The position numbers and the translations under genes were made by a program. The notes beneath the pieces are model-generated. The model was not told the DNA's origin, made no database searches, and saw only the letters and a list, made by a program, of their open reading frames with translations. A stretch of DNA of 64,000 bases, taken from positions 115,690,138 to 115,754,137 of the forward strand of contig CM056380.1 in the NCBI GenBank assembly GCA_029718625.1, given 5' to 3'. Shown one piece after another: positions 11,939-24,994 of the stretch (position 1 is its first letter; each line of letters starts with the position of its first letter). Source of the stretch: Synaphobranchus kaupii. Its lineage: Eukaryota > Chordata > Actinopteri > Anguilliformes > Synaphobranchidae.

Positions 11939-13139
11939 CTGTCGGATTAATGGGTTGGAGAGCTTGAGAGGTAGGGACGGGGAGAGTTTTGGAAACAGTG
12001 AGGGAGAGTGAGAGCTGGGACATAGTATGAGGGGAGAGGGTGAAAGAGAGAGGGAGGGGCAAAAGGAACAGAAAATGAATTTTAGGGATGCAAAGGTTGC
12101 GCAGTAACCTTTGCACATGAGTGAGAAATTAAGGGATCTTATTCCACTTTTCCCTCCACGAGGACAGGGATTTGGTTTGAGCTTAACTTGAGACCCTCAA
12201 TGCAGCGAAACCTTGGACATCCTTCTCACTGTCAAAGCAAAGGTGATAGTACTCTGTATTCTGTTCTCCAAAGAGTTTCCCTTTGAAAGATACCATCAGT
12301 ATGCAATTGTGTTGTTGTATATGACACTTGGGGCCATATTTGAAGGACGCTAAAAATGCAAGTGCACATTAGATGAAAAAGAGGTGTGTCTGAATCACTT
12401 TAGGTATTTTAATGATGTGAGTCTCACAGTGTGAAGAACAACAAGGCAGGGAGTGCCCATGGAATGACTTAAATGTGTGACCGTGCACTGGCATCACAAT
12501 GCTTTCCACATTCTCTTTACATGAGTGGTTGCATCATATTTTCCAAATTTTCCTTGTTTGATGCGGCAAATAACATCAACCCCTGCTCACTCTGCTCTGA
12601 AGTTGACTGTGTTGGGTCATGCACTTAGAATGCTATGTTAGCTTTTAAGTCTTTCCGCTAACTAACCCTAACAATTGATTTTTTTTTTTGGTGAACCATT
12701 TTTAGTCGATATTTTCACAAAAAGAATACACACAAGCCATTGGAGGGAGGGATGCAGATGGACTCCAAGTCCAGTATACACTATGAATAAGACCCTGTGA
12801 AAACCCATACAGTACTGTAGCATTAGACCAGCCAGATGGTGCTCAACTTTGTTGTGAAAAATGATTGTCTCCAAAACCAAAATATCAAGGAAATGAAAGC
12901 TAACCAATTTTGAATTAATGCTAGAGTCCTTCCAACCCTTCAGGATTTCTCAGAAAACATGATGTACCTAACATTTATATGTTCTTATCAATGTTTATTT
13001 TTTCTCTTGCATTATGTGTCGTAGGAGATGAGATTGAAAAAGTAGGGTACAGAGGGAGGAGTCTGAGTAAATTACATGGTACAGATTTATGAATGGCAGG
13101 GAAATATGAGTACTATCTTATATTTCCTGTGTTGGTAGT
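11939..13139. other. No recognised gene
   Basis: A purine-rich stretch at about 11960-12065 (GGGAGAG-like) is followed by AT-rich sequence. GGGGCCATATTTGAAGGACGC at about 12331 resembles a Harbinger-type end, but no partner end was found. Confidence 0.4.
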
Positions 13140-14123
13140 TTGGATTTACAAATAGTACTTTCTGATTACACACTGGCTGAGATGGGCAACTCTGGAACTG
13201 CCCTCTCTTGGTTTACATCCTATCTCACAGATAGATCCTACCAAGTCTCCTGGAAGGGCTCTATCTCTGCACCTCATCCACTTTTTACAGGAGTCCCGCA
13301 GGGATCTGTACTGGGTCCTCTGCTGTTCTCCATTTACACTAAGTCTCTTGGTTTGGTTATTAATTCACATGGCTTCTCTTACCATAGTTATGCCGATGAC
13401 ACTCAACTCTTCCTCTCTTTCCCTCCCTCTACCCCACAGGTAAAGGAAAGGATATCTGCTTGCCTGGCTGACATCTCTGAGTGGATGTCTAGCCATCACC
13501 TGAAGCTCAACCTCGACAAGACTGAGCTGCTCTTCATGCCATACAAGACCTCCCCGCTCCTAGACCTTTCCATCACCATCGACGGAACCATGGTGACCGC
13601 CTCCCGCTCTGCAAGGAACCTGGGGGTGGTCCTGGACGACCAGCTGGACTTCAAAGAACACATCAGGGCAACGGCACGGTCCTGCAGGTTCCTCCTGTAC
13701 AACATCAGGAGAATTCGGCCGTACCTGACCACCTACTCCACCCAGCTTCTTGTCCAGACCATGGTCACCTCACGTCTGGACTACTGCAACTCCCTTCTCG
13801 CAAGCCTACCAGCCTGCGACATTCTGCCCCTACAACTGGTCCAGAACGCGGCTGCTTGGCTTGTGTTCAACCTCCCGAAGTTCTCACACGTCACCCCCCT
13901 GCTGAGGTCACTCCACTGGCTGCCGGTCGTGGCCAGGATCAGGTTCAAAGTTCTGACCCTGGCCTACACTGCAGCCAAAAGGTCAGGCCCCTCCTACCTA
14001 CAGGACTTAATCCACGCTCCTGCTCGACCACTTCGCTCTGCTGCTGCAGGGCGACTTCCTGTTTTTTTTGCTTGTTTTCTATTTAACTTCTGTTTTTGGT
14101 TATTTTTAGTTCAGAATGTATAG
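13140..14123 (+). pseudogene. L2-clade LINE reverse transcriptase, 5'-truncated
   Basis: The 327-codon frame begins inside a reverse transcriptase and stays open for nearly a kilobase. Visible blocks are [26 protein letters not shown], the catalytic YADD at 13389-13400 (SYADDTQLF), LNLDKTELL, LGVVLDD, SRLDYCNSLLASLP and LHWLPV. These are in L2/CR1 order, so the product is the polymerase that copies LINE RNA at the target nick. The endonuclease and ORF1 are missing. The end is also altered: after about 14045 the usual C-terminal segment is replaced by unrelated low-complexity residues, indicating an internal deletion before the 3' tail. The long open frame suggests a fairly recent copy. Confidence 0.9.
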
Positions 14124-14220
14124 CTGACTGTGTGTACTACTCATGTTCATTACTAGAGATAGCTCCTATGCTGTGAGAAAGTTGTGCTTTGTCGGATTTG
14201 CTTTGTAGTCGCGTCAATGA

Positions 14221-14286
14221 CCTTCAATATGCACTTATTGTACGTCGCTTTGGATAAAAGCGTCTGCCAAATGATTGTAATGTAAT
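14221..14286 (+). repeat. L2 3' stem-loop tail with TGTAA repeats
   Basis: GTCGCTTTGGATAAAAGCG is followed by TCTGCCAAATG and short TGTAA units. In fish L2 elements this 3' stem-loop and pentamer tail is the recognition site for the element's reverse transcriptase. It abuts a Tc1 fragment at 14287. Confidence 0.85.
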
Positions 14287-14747
14287 GTCCTGGAATATGC
14301 CCATTGATTGGATACCCTGCTCATTCAGTACATTCAGGTACTCAGCTGACTTAATTCTAAAATCTTAACAAGCATTTTAATCTCATATTTAGACTTTAGA
14401 ATCTTGTTTCTGTTACTTTTTTACTTAATAAAACAAACTATCTGGCAGGGGGGTGAGATATTTTTACTAATTTCAAGATTTGCCAATGGAATAAGATAAT
14501 TTCACTTGTCAAGTAAAAAGTAACTTAAAATCATACTTTTTCCCCTCAAAAGTGGAAAATATTAGTCTCATTACAAGACTTGTTAAGACAGACATTTTTT
14601 GCAGTGTTTTATTGCTGAGTTTATGTTGCTGAGCCGAGACCTGACCAATTGAAGCAACCCCAGATCATAACACTGCCTCCAGAGGCTTGTACAGTGGGCA
14701 CTATGCATGACGGGTGCAACGGCTACTTTTTTTTTGGCCAGGCAGTG
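14287..14747 (-). mobile_element. Tc1-type fragment interrupted by a short insertion
   Basis: 14287-14356 and 14607-14747 match consecutive parts of the more complete copy at 48702-49226. The right end, GGCCAGGCAGTG followed by TA, is the same terminal repeat. The left end is absent. The intervening 250 bases are a separate insertion. Confidence 0.75.
14357..14606. mobile_element. Short hAT-like insertion ending CACTGC
   Basis: Comparison with 49070-49120 shows this 250-base segment is extra. Read from the right it begins CACTGCAAAAAATG, resembling ends of fish hAT MITEs. No matching left end is present, so the copy is truncated or misjudged. Confidence 0.45.
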
Positions 14748-14749
14748 TA

Positions 14750-15134
14750 CATAAATGAGTATGTTCATAATAAGAACCGGACAATGCAGACATTTATTAG
14801 TAGACACCTTCTGACTGTACTTACAGGGTTCCTGACAGTATCCAAGAGATATAGCTAGAAGGTATCCTCCAATCACCAGTGCCGTTGTTCTATTTGTTGC
14901 TACCAACGTACTCCACGATTGGTGGAACTCCTTTGTGGTCACTATTGAAAAAGTGATCAGAACAATGTCCTATCCCTATTTTACTATCCCTGTGCTGCTG
15001 GTGCTGTCAGGGGACAGGAATACAGCAGAGCCAAGAGTCCTGCTAAACTATGGTATATTAGACCAGTGCTTGTATTCTTATCAATCTCAGAGTATGAAAG
15101 CTGATCGAGGATTAGTTTTGCCTTTGAGCTCAAA
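14750..15134. other. No recognised feature
   Basis: Unassigned sequence between the Tc1 fragment and the Sleeping Beauty-type element. A 119-codon minus-strand frame runs across it and the adjacent repeats, which argues against a real gene. Confidence 0.4.
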
Positions 15135-16388
15135 CAGTTGAAGTCGGAAGTTTACATACACTTAGGTTGAAGTCATTAAAACTAATTTTTAAACACTCCA
15201 CAGATTTAATGTTAGCAAACTATAGTGTTGGCAAGTCAGTTAGGGCATCTACGTTGTGCATGACACAAGTAATTTTTCCAACAATTGTTTACAGACAGAT
15301 TATTTCACTTTTAATTCACTAATTCTAGTGGGTCAGAAGTTTACATACACTAAGTTGACTGTGCCTTTAAACAGCTTGGAAAATTCCAGAAAATTATGTC
15401 ATGGCTTTAGAAACTTCTGATAGGCTAATTGACATTATTTGAGTCAACTGGAGGTGTACCTGTGGATGCATTTTAAGGCCTACCTTCAAACTCAGTGCCT
15501 CGTTGCTTGACATCATGGGAAAATCAAAAGAAATCAGCCAAGACCTCAGAAAGAAAATTGTGGACCTCCACAAGTCTGGTTCATCCTTGGGAGAAATTTC
15601 CAAATGACTGAAGGTACCACATTCATCTGTACAAACAATAGTCCGCAAGAATAAACACCATCATACCGCTTAGGAAGGAGACACATTCTGTCTCCTAGAG
15701 ATGAACTTAGGTGCAAAAAGTGCAAATCAATCCTGGAACAACAGCAAAGGACATTGTGAAGATGCTGGAGCGAACAGGTACAAAAGTATCTATATCCACA
15801 GTAAAACGAGTCCTATTTCGACATAATCTGAAAGGCTGCTCAGCAAGGAAGAAGCCACTACTCCAAAACTGCAGAGGTGGGGGTAAGTTACACATGTGCA
15901 AGTCACAAGTAAGTCTTGAGTCTTAACCCTCAAGTCCCAAGTTACAGTGTTCAGAATCAAGCAAGTCAAGTCCAGTCCTTACTAAAAGTCAAGCAAGACA
16001 ATTCAAGTCATTGCTCAGGCTAAGTCAAGTCATTTGAAATTGTAAAGATCTAGCCCAGTTTCCACATTTAATGCAGTCCCTAATTCTGCCACTAGGTGTC
16101 CCTTTGATTGTTTGGAATGGACAAAGCTTCCACCTTTGCGCAGAAGTCCCGCCTGCGGGACCTTTTTTGCTCAACTGAGACATTCGTTGCTACTGCAGCC
16201 AAACTATTATTGGAAATCACAAACTCTGTGTTTTAAATTTATTGGTAGACGGTTCGTGACGATTTCTGCCGAATACGTAGTTTCTAAGTGCCACTATTTC
16301 CCTGTAGCAAGTCCATTTATCAAGCAACCCCCCACCTAGTCTATACCTACCTATGCGTGACATAGTGGACAATAGCGTCTATGTTTGA

Positions 16389-16890
16389 TTTCATAAATAT
16401 ATTTATTCATCATATAAAATTAGAATAACGTCATAGCAACGAGATAAACCCAACAATAGCCTGATCGTATGCCAGAAAAGCTGTGAAAAGCCCTGCTCAC
16501 TCAAATGCAAAATAAACTGTGAAAGTACTATCTCATTCTACCATGTATTCTACTAGCAATATATGCTACTAAATATGAAATAAATATACAATCCTACCAT
16601 TGGTTTTACACATCGAGTTGTTCCTTTCAAAATTCAGTTGTCATTTATTGTCTGGTACAATCGGTTTGAGAAATATACAACACTTTATACCGCTATTACA
16701 CTATCTGAAACATCGCTGCGTAATAGCCCCATGCCCTGTAAGCCTGTCTCATGCATTACAGTTCATTCTGGTTTAATTGTCGGCTTTTTTATCCAATAGA
16801 GTACATTATAACCTTCGCAACGGTATATGCCAAGTCTTTTTGGGTGCTTTGAGCAATTTACTACAGCCCAGCGTAACGGCAGTTTTCGTT
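16389..16890. repeat. hAT internal segment with second copy at 63510-64000
   Basis: Shared blocks include ATTTATTCATCATATAAAAT, AAAAGCCCTGCTCACTCAAA, ATGAAATAAATATACAATCC and TACAGCCCAGCGTAAC, in the same order and orientation. The copies differ by many substitutions and indels, so the family is old. No frame is conserved between them. Confidence 0.75.
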
Positions 16891-18289
16891 TTAACTGTCT
16901 AGCACTATAGAATACGCATTATGCAGGGGAATTTCCCTTTTGCGATATGTAAGTATTTTTGCGTCTAAAATACCGTTGTTCTCGCTGGCTACATATGTAC
17001 GTTCGTGTTTCCACTCGAGCACTGTCTTTCCAATATGTTTGATAGCCCTATTGTTATTTTCGCATTTTCAGTGCATTTCACATACTGTAGTGCAATCGTT
17101 AAATGTATTTTTGAAGTAGGCTACCAATGTTCATTGAAGATAGAACATTTGGCAGCATTTTGCAGATGGTGGAAAACTATTTTATGTTCATGTTATCAAA
17201 CATAATATAGGCTATGGCGTATACTTGTCTCTTAGGGCATGACAAATGCTCATTCCAATTTACTGTGCGCTGATATGTGGTAGATTAAGGTAAACATTTC
17301 CTTGGAGTCATTATGAATAGGAAAATATAAAAGCTTAAAAGAATACTGAAAAATGCAATCCCAGGACAAAAGTATACATACTGTAGAGTACAGGGAAAAG
17401 TGATGTTTTATTGAGGTGCAAGAGTGAATGATTAGGCAACATATTTAGGTGTATGTAACACTGTGATATCAATGTTTTTCATCTTAAGCCATCAGAAGGA
17501 GCAAATGTATTTGTTTTGTAATGGACAAAACTAATTAATTCATTTTATGACATGTTTTGCATAGGGGTTTTGGACCCATAGATATCTATACCCCCCTATA
17601 CTGATGAAAATATAGTAATTCCCACTTGAAAATTATGCAAAAGTGAGTTTTATGAGTTTTATGCCAAAACTGTTGATTTGTAGTTAAATATATCATAGAT
17701 TTTTTTAATTTAGAGCAGTGCACAATTTAGCCATTTGGATAGATTTGGAGACACTAATGGACAACAGGGTACACTGCTATATTTTGCATCATAGACTTTT
17801 TGTAGTTCTGCATATCATCCTCAGATTTAGCTAAACTTGTGGACATGGAGTTTATGATCCAGGAAATGTATATATATTACCGATTTCACTTATGTAGCTC
17901 TCAGCAAAATTTAAAAAAACTATTTTTTAATTTTTTTTTCCAAAGTTTCTTTGCATTTGTGGCACTTTATTTTGAATTAAATTATGAAAATAAACAAATC
18001 TAAGTTTTTATTGTAAATGGTACACCTGTCTTCTTTCATTTAAGCCATGTACCAAGTTTATGTGATGCTCACACCTTATGTGATGCTCAAAACTTATTTC
18101 ACATGGGAAACTTGTTTCAGTAACGGCAGCTTTTGACCACGCAAACCCATATAATTTGTGCATCAAAACCTAGGAGTATGTAATATGTAGAGCAGCGAGG
18201 CCAATAGAAACCTATGGGGACTGCATCCGAAACAGGAAGTTTTCATTTTGCGCTCATGTCACATGCGCAGTTGTATCCTTAGTCACAAG
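16891..18289. other. Interior of the hAT element, no recognised gene
   Basis: AT-rich sequence without a domain that I recognise. A run of A and T at 17908-17940 and many in-frame stops argue against a hidden transposase. Confidence 0.4.
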
Positions 18290-18521
18290 GGGTGCGTCCC
18301 AATACTCCAAAAAATGCACCCTTATTAATATGATTACATATTAATTACATATTAATTGTTGAATATGAATTAATGTCTCAACGCCAACCGCAATGTCAGG
18401 TATATTGTATAATGTACTTGCAACTACTTGTACTTGAAAAGTACAGACAGTTTTGCATATTTCCGGGTAGGAGAAGAGTGGAGGAAAGGAGGTGGAGAGT
18501 GAAGAATATTGGGACGCACCC
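18290..18521. mobile_element. Short MITE, ends GGGTGCGTCCCAATA
   Basis: GGGTGCGTCCCAATACTC at 18290 is inverted at the right end as AATATTGGGACGCACCC. The element is 232 bases with no coding capacity. I see no clear target duplication, so the superfamily is open. Confidence 0.65.
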
Positions 18522-18892
18522 TTCCCACCCATACAACAAGGATGGCGCAGAAAGTGACGTGTAGATGTTGCAGACTAGTGAGCAAACATAAGAGGTAGGC
18601 CAGAATAAATAATAAGAAAAAAATTAAAATCTTTGTCTGTGTGGTAAGAAAAATATTTGACCACGGAAAAGTTTTTTAAGAATTTTTGACGCACAGAGTT
18701 AACATCAATATATGAGTGGAAGTATTTTAAATTTGCTGTCAGAAATGAATGGAGCCCAATGGGGAAACTGGCTTTTTGAGTGCAAATATAGATATCAGCA
18801 GAAGGCGACATTATGTCCGGTGTGGAGGTTGAGAGCCGAAAGCTGGCCCCTTGATCAAAACGTGCTTTCTGTAGTCTAACCAATCACGTCCC

Positions 18893-19160
18893 GACTATTT
18901 CCGTTGTTGTCGGCAACAATTATCAATATGACGTAGAGGTCCCTCCAAAGAGGTACTCTGACAATCACGATTGGGGTGGGGGCAGTGTAGGGAGCGGTCA
19001 ACCGTTAGAGCACCAAGACGCTTTTCTATCAGTTTCTTAGTTCTGATATACAATATTGTTTCAGAATTGTTGAAATAACGGAATGGATGAATAAGTTTCA
19101 TTATAAGGTATGCATGCAAACACGTTTACATATAAGAAAAATATAAAAAAAACGTGATCT
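18893..19160. repeat. Dispersed repeat, partner at 2219-2520
   Basis: Colinear with 2219-2520 and in the same orientation, with a deletion of about 30 bases in the middle. It lies in the hAT interior. Confidence 0.65.
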
Positions 19161-19710
19161 AGTGTGTAGTTACCCTTTAAAGATGAGCTAGGTTATATTC
19201 CTTCATAATTTCAGTCTGGTTGTGCTATTTTGTATTTAGCCTACATCTGAAACTAAGACACTGTAATTGGCTCATCATTTTCATTTATATTTTAGCCCTC
19301 CTCCACCCCCCTTAACGGAGGAGAACTTTACCATTGCCCAATTACAACACTTTTTCTTACATTTTTTTCAACATATAACTTTTTTTCTGTGACTCACAAT
19401 CTGTTAATTCTATACACGTTCCTGCATGCTACATGAGATCTGATCACATCAGTCTTCTGTTTCTTTCCGCAAAAAAACATGTACAAATTCATCCATATCA
19501 AGAGCCTTCTCATGAACAAGAATAACCAGGTTTTTCTTTCACAACGTGGTATGGCGGAAGGGGGTTAGGACGCGAGATAACGTAGAGAAATAACTTTTGC
19601 ATGTAACTCCACCAATATCCAATTTCACCTGCACATGGCAATAACTTTGGCTGTATTTATCCCGGAAAAGCTGTTGCCCTGTATCTCTAGTTTTATAGTT
19701 GAGACAGATG

Positions 19711-20662
19711 TGTGCGGGTTGGACCCGTAATGCAGGACTCAGAACACGGACATAATAATAAATGCCCGCAAGGGCTTTATTATGGGGAAATCCAAAAATC
19801 GTAGTCACACAAGCAAAGTTCATCCACAGAAAATCCAGCCAAAAAACCAAAGTATAGTACCGAGGGAGAAGGCAGTCTCGGAATCGGTACACCATGCACA
19901 AGTTCAGTAACCAGAGTAGCTGTCAGCTGAGCAGAAGTACAATACAGGGGTAAAGCAGAGTTCGTAGGTCGTGGGACATTGCAGGAGTCAGACCGAAGTC
20001 CTATCCGCGGGGCAGAGGTACAAACAGACAGCAGGAAAAACTTGTGGTAAAAAAACAGGCAGTAGAAACGGTAGGCAGGCAGTAACGATGGTCAGTAAAC
20101 AGGCTTGGATCTATAACAAAAGTCAGACAATGGATAACGCTCAAAAGTGACAGTAGATAAACTAACAGGCAACAATTTTGCGAAGACAAGACATGAACAC
20201 TGAGCTTATATGCAGGTGTAGACAGGTGCAGACACTTAGCTTGAGAGCAGAATGCTTATGGAAATCAGGTGTGGAAGGCTGACGAGGGTAACAAGATAAT
20301 TAGTAATCGTTAGTAATTAACCTATCCTGACCTAGCGTTAGTAAATTAGTAAATGACATGCACGAGAAACATAAGGTAAACATGAACACATGGTTAGAGA
20401 GTTAGTATTACCCAATCCTGATCTAATGTTAGTAGATTAGTAAATAGACATGGGAGAATGAAACAATTAGGGAAGCGTGAGCGACAGGGAGAGAGAGAGA
20501 GGGAAACAGCATGAACGCAAGGCTGCGGAAAAACACGGAAATGTGTATGCATAATAAACTGCATCGAAACATAAACAGAACACAAGCATGACAAGAACAG
20601 AAAAATAAACTGTGACAATAACTAAACATGAAACGTGGCATGAACATGGCAGAAACGTAACA
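19711..20662 (-). mobile_element. Probable solo LTR, minus strand
   Basis: On the minus strand the block starts TGTTACGTTTCTGCC and ends CCGCACA, a TGT...ACA layout. It has a TATAAG box near 20200 and an AATAAAG signal near 19777 followed by GAGTCCTGCATTACGGGTCC, the promoter/poly(A) order of an LTR. No internal retroviral-type sequence adjoins either end and I see no matching target duplication, so a solo LTR or a non-autonomous element is possible. Confidence 0.5.
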
Positions 20663-21111
20663 ATAGTTGGCTAGCCTAGCCTATATGTAGCTATGATATG
20701 TCTGTAGCTCTACTATTGACGGTGCTACAGGAGTCAATGTCCGACATCACATTATCAGATACATTTTTTTCTGGACTTGGCTTTGGGGGGACAGTCACCA
20801 AAGGACCGACATACACAGTTTGTTTTGCAAGTGACAGATTGCATTTTGTGTTTGAATTATGACATGGTTTTTTAATTAAATATCGAATGAAAATTAAATT
20901 GGCAATTTGCATTTTCATTCGAATTTTGACATGATTATGCTTCCGTATTCAGCAAACGGTAAACTAGCAAAGATGCAAGCCTATCTTTTCATAGGCTCGT
21001 AGGCTTTTTGTACTCAATATCTAGAGCTAAAAGAAAATACAAATATTTTATTTTTAAAAATCAAGTCCTTTCGAGTCATTTGTCTAAAGTCAAAGTCAAG
21101 TCTCAAGTCAT

Positions 21112-21440
21112 GATGGCGACGCGGTGGTGCAGCGGGCTAAGGCGCAGACTTTGTCTGTGCGGTTGCGCCCCGAGGATCGTGGGACCTGCCAGATCCGAGC
21201 ATGGTCGGTGCCCTGTGGGAGCGGCAATTGGCAGCTGCTCCCGGGTGGGGGGAGGGGCTCGGAGAAGAATCACTGCGCATAGAACGGCTCTGGGCGAGTC
21301 ACGGTCAGGAGCTTGAGGAGTCGCGCCCTGTAGAGGACGTGGTGCCCTCCTTCCTATTACCGGCTGACAGGGTTGTGTAGCAGTGATTCTCTAGCGGTTA
21401 CTACACGGGGGGAATTGAATTAGAAGAGCAGTTCAATTGG
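21112..21440 (+). repeat. tRNA-derived SINE inside the hAT right arm
   Basis: The head GCGGTGGTGCAGCGGGCTAA fits a polymerase III A box; the B box region GGATCGTGGGACC is degenerate. The GC-rich body contrasts with the surrounding AAGTC-rich arm, which resumes on both sides with TCAAGTC, a possible short duplication. It inserted after the hAT element existed. Confidence 0.6.
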
Positions 21441-21460
21441 TCAAGTCTTTTATTAATTAG

Positions 21461-21721
<261 letters not shown>

Positions 21722-22343
21722 TGAAATAGATGGCATCATGAGGAAGGAAAATTATGTGGATATATTGAAGCAACATCTTAAGACAAGTTAAAGCTTGGTC
21801 GCAAATGGCTCTTCCAAATGGACAATGACCCAAAGTATATACTTCCAAAGTTGTGGCAAAATGGCTTAAGGACAACAAAGTCAAGGTATTGGAGTGGCCA
21901 TCACAAAGTCCTGACCTCAATCCAATCAAAGATTTGTGGGCAGAACTGAAAAAGCGTGTGCGAGCAAGGAGGCCTACAAACCTGACTCAGTTACACCAGT
22001 TCTGTTAGGAGGAATGGGCCAAAATTCCAGCAACTTATTGTGAGAAGCTTGTGGAAGGCTACGTGAAACGTTTGACCCAAGTTAAACAATTTAAAGGCAA
22101 TGCTACCAAATACTAACAGAGTGTATGTAAACTTCTGACCCACTGGGAATGTGATGAAAGAAATAAAAGCTGAAATAAATCACTCTCTCTATTATTCTGA
22201 CATTTCACATTCTTAAAATAAAGTTGTGATCCTAACTGACCTAAGACAGGGAATGTTTACTAGGATTAAATGTCAGGAATTGTGAAAAACTGAGTTTAAA
22301 TGGATTTGGCCTAGGTGTATGTAAACTTTCGACTTCAACTGTA

Positions 22344-22699
22344 GATAATATTATAAATATAGAGTGGAGAGACCTGATCCCAGGTCAGCTATTCTATTCT
22401 GACACACTTTATTACCAAAGGTCTAGAACATCATCATTTTTCTTTTTGTTATTTTACATACTCTTAAGTTATTTAAAAAACACCATGCTGTGAAACACCC
22501 TACAGAGAAACTAATTTCTCCCATTAACAATGTGTCTTTTAACACCATAAACACAATGGCAGTTGATGTGTCTCAAATATAAATTTTATGGTTAACTAGA
22601 AATTATATTTATCGTCAAGGTGAAAAAATTTCTGTTGTTATAATGTATGTTTTGACATTTATGATAATGTGTAATCTGACAATAAATTTCACAAATTTT
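22344..22699. other. No recognised feature
   Basis: AT-rich DNA to the right of the Tc1 element; no ends, frames or repeats recognised. Confidence 0.4.
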
Positions 22700-23760
22700 A
22701 ATAGGAATGTTCTCAAGTTAGCTAGCTACTGCTGGCTAAGTAACTATGTCAGCAAGATGTTAGTTGTGGTATGTCAATTGTGAGATGTAAATTCAGCTAG
22801 AACTGTGCTCAATAAGTGTGCAAGTGTGTAAATTAGTAACCTAACTAGGGAAACTAGTTAAATATAAGTCTGAAGTTGTAACTAGCAAACTGCAGACTGA
22901 TGTCAGATGTTTTTTATTTTGAGGGATGGGGGGAGGGGGGGTTAATTCAGCCACCTGCCTGCCAACATTGATTGGAGCCGTATCTACTGCGTCCTGTGTA
23001 CTGCTTACTAAATATCAGCGAAAATCTGGAAATAAGCATAACATTCGGGGATTCTAAGTACACTATATTTAGAGAGCATTTTGCCTACTTAAAGTTCTCA
23101 TCCAGCGTACTCAACTATAACGTTACTTCAGAAGAAGGGTGTTGATTCACAAACAGCCATAATAGACTGTAGTGAGTGACAAGATAGCTGCTCCGTCGGG
23201 AAGATGCACAAACACTGGGTTTAAAACATTACTGTAGATGCCGGGGCAAGTGTCATTATAGTGCTGAAGGCAATGATAGGTAGTTTGAACAACAGCTTGA
23301 CACACTAACGTTGGCTAGCTAACGTGACTTTTGGCTAACTAACTGCCTTATGTCAGCAAGATGTTATTTGCGGTATCAGCTTATATTTTATAGGCTACTG
23401 TGCTATTAGTATTAATATTAGTAGTAAAAAAGTGTATGGCCATACGGACAGACTTGCAAAATTGATGCTGTAAAAGGGTAAACAGTCCTGACATCAGTCT
23501 GCAGTTTGATAGTTACTTCAGACTTATATTTAACTAGTTACCTAGTTTGGTTGCTAATTTGCACACTTATTGAACAGTTCTCTAGCTGAAGTTACATCTT
23601 GCAATTGAAATACCTAGCATCTTAAAACTAGCATCTTGCGGACATAGTTACTTAGCCAGCTAGCTAACATTATTGTGTGTCAAGCTGTGGTTCAAACTAC
23701 CTATTGTTCCCTTCAGCACTATAATGACACTAGCCCCATCTATATTAATGGTATAAAACG
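22700..23760. repeat. Complex foldback with two nested inverted repeats
   Basis: 22725-22905 is inverted at about 23485-23680: both arms contain, in inverse order, CTGCAGACTGATGTCAG and TTAAATATAAGTCTGAAGT. A second pair, about 23235-23330 and 23660-23745, shares AAGTGTCATTATAGTGCTGA and its inverse. ATGTCAGCAAGATGTTA also occurs as a direct repeat at about 22747 and 23352. There are no recognisable transposon ends or genes. It could be two related foldback elements or one rearranged. Confidence 0.65.
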
Positions 23761-24994
23761 AGTGTTTGTGCAGGGAGAGGCTTGGGAGAGGCTATGTCAT
23801 TCGCTACTAGGGCTGTCACGGTATGGCGATTTTCACACCGATTGATATTCTTCAACAGAAGCCGATAACTCCGGAGTTATAACAACATCAGCATCATGTC
23901 AAAGCCTTTGTTACTGCTAAGCCTATTAAAAAAATGCTGTGCAGGCGCCCAGCCGTCCGCCCATGGAGAATACCATAACAGATAACATTTCCTTTACAAA
24001 ACTAAGCAAATGATTAGACTCCATGCACATTAGTCTGAGTCAATTGAATAGGTGAAGTAAAAAAGAAGAAGAATAAAGTATTGATGGCCTCTTGATATTG
24101 TATTCAGGATGAAGTTCTCACCATTTCAAACAAGAAATATCAGGCACACACTCCGGATATGTTTAAAATGAGACATTGATGTGTATTTTTTAAATATATG
24201 TAGGCCTATTGCTAATTATTATCAAGGCATCATTGACTGTAGGCAATATTTAAACATGGACAATATTTATAAGCTTTACCGCTGGCAGTTAAGCGCATAT
24301 AAATGCTATTGGCAGTGTTCGAATTGTCTTTGAATGAGCTAAACTGAGAAAATCATACCCCTTGTTGAGTAAAACTAAACGGTTCAGTCCAATTTTCACT
24401 CCTTGCATCATTTCCTTGTGTCCTTTCCTTAGTCCTTAGCTCCACTGGATGGAGGACGTGAGGAACAGATGCAAGGATGGAGGAATCGAGGCAACATGCA
24501 TTATGCAAATGGAGTGACCTTGCTCAAGCATCAGTTTAAGCGATGTCAATTACTAATGACGTTGCACAGCTGTATCATCTGTCAGTAGGCATTTAACAGA
24601 TTGTTCTTGTCTCAGAACTTGTTTTTGCACTGGAAATGGTAGCCTATCTTACTGTTTTACTGGACGCTGTATTTCAGGCATGAAATATATAGCATATGGT
24701 AAATTATAAAAAAATTGCATAATGGCCTAAAACATGAATTGCATCAGTAAAAGACAGCCAATTCACATAAATAGATGTAGGCTAAATTACATTATTCTTT
24801 CTCAGTCATACAGTTTTATTGCCTTGGTTTCCACTTCTGCTCGTTAGCGCAGGCCAAATCATATGTCTGTTTGTAAAATTATGGCTGAAATATAATTGTT
24901 AAAGTTTTATTTTATGATTTGGCAGGGGATAAATGACATACAGGTAACTAAACTGTGGTGGCCTCTAAACTGTAATTTGTTCCACTACTGTTTC
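23761..24994. other. No gene recognised; possible hAT end
   Basis: TAGGGCTGTCACGGTATGGC at about 23809 looks like the end of a fish hAT MITE, but I found no opposite end before the LTR at 24995. The remainder is AT-rich without supported frames. Confidence 0.35.

Noticed and set aside
11960..12065. Purine-rich stretch as a polypurine tract
   Set aside because: No LTR follows it on either strand.
12331..12480. GGGGCCATATTTGAAGG as a Harbinger-type end
   Set aside because: No inverted partner or 3-bp duplication found.
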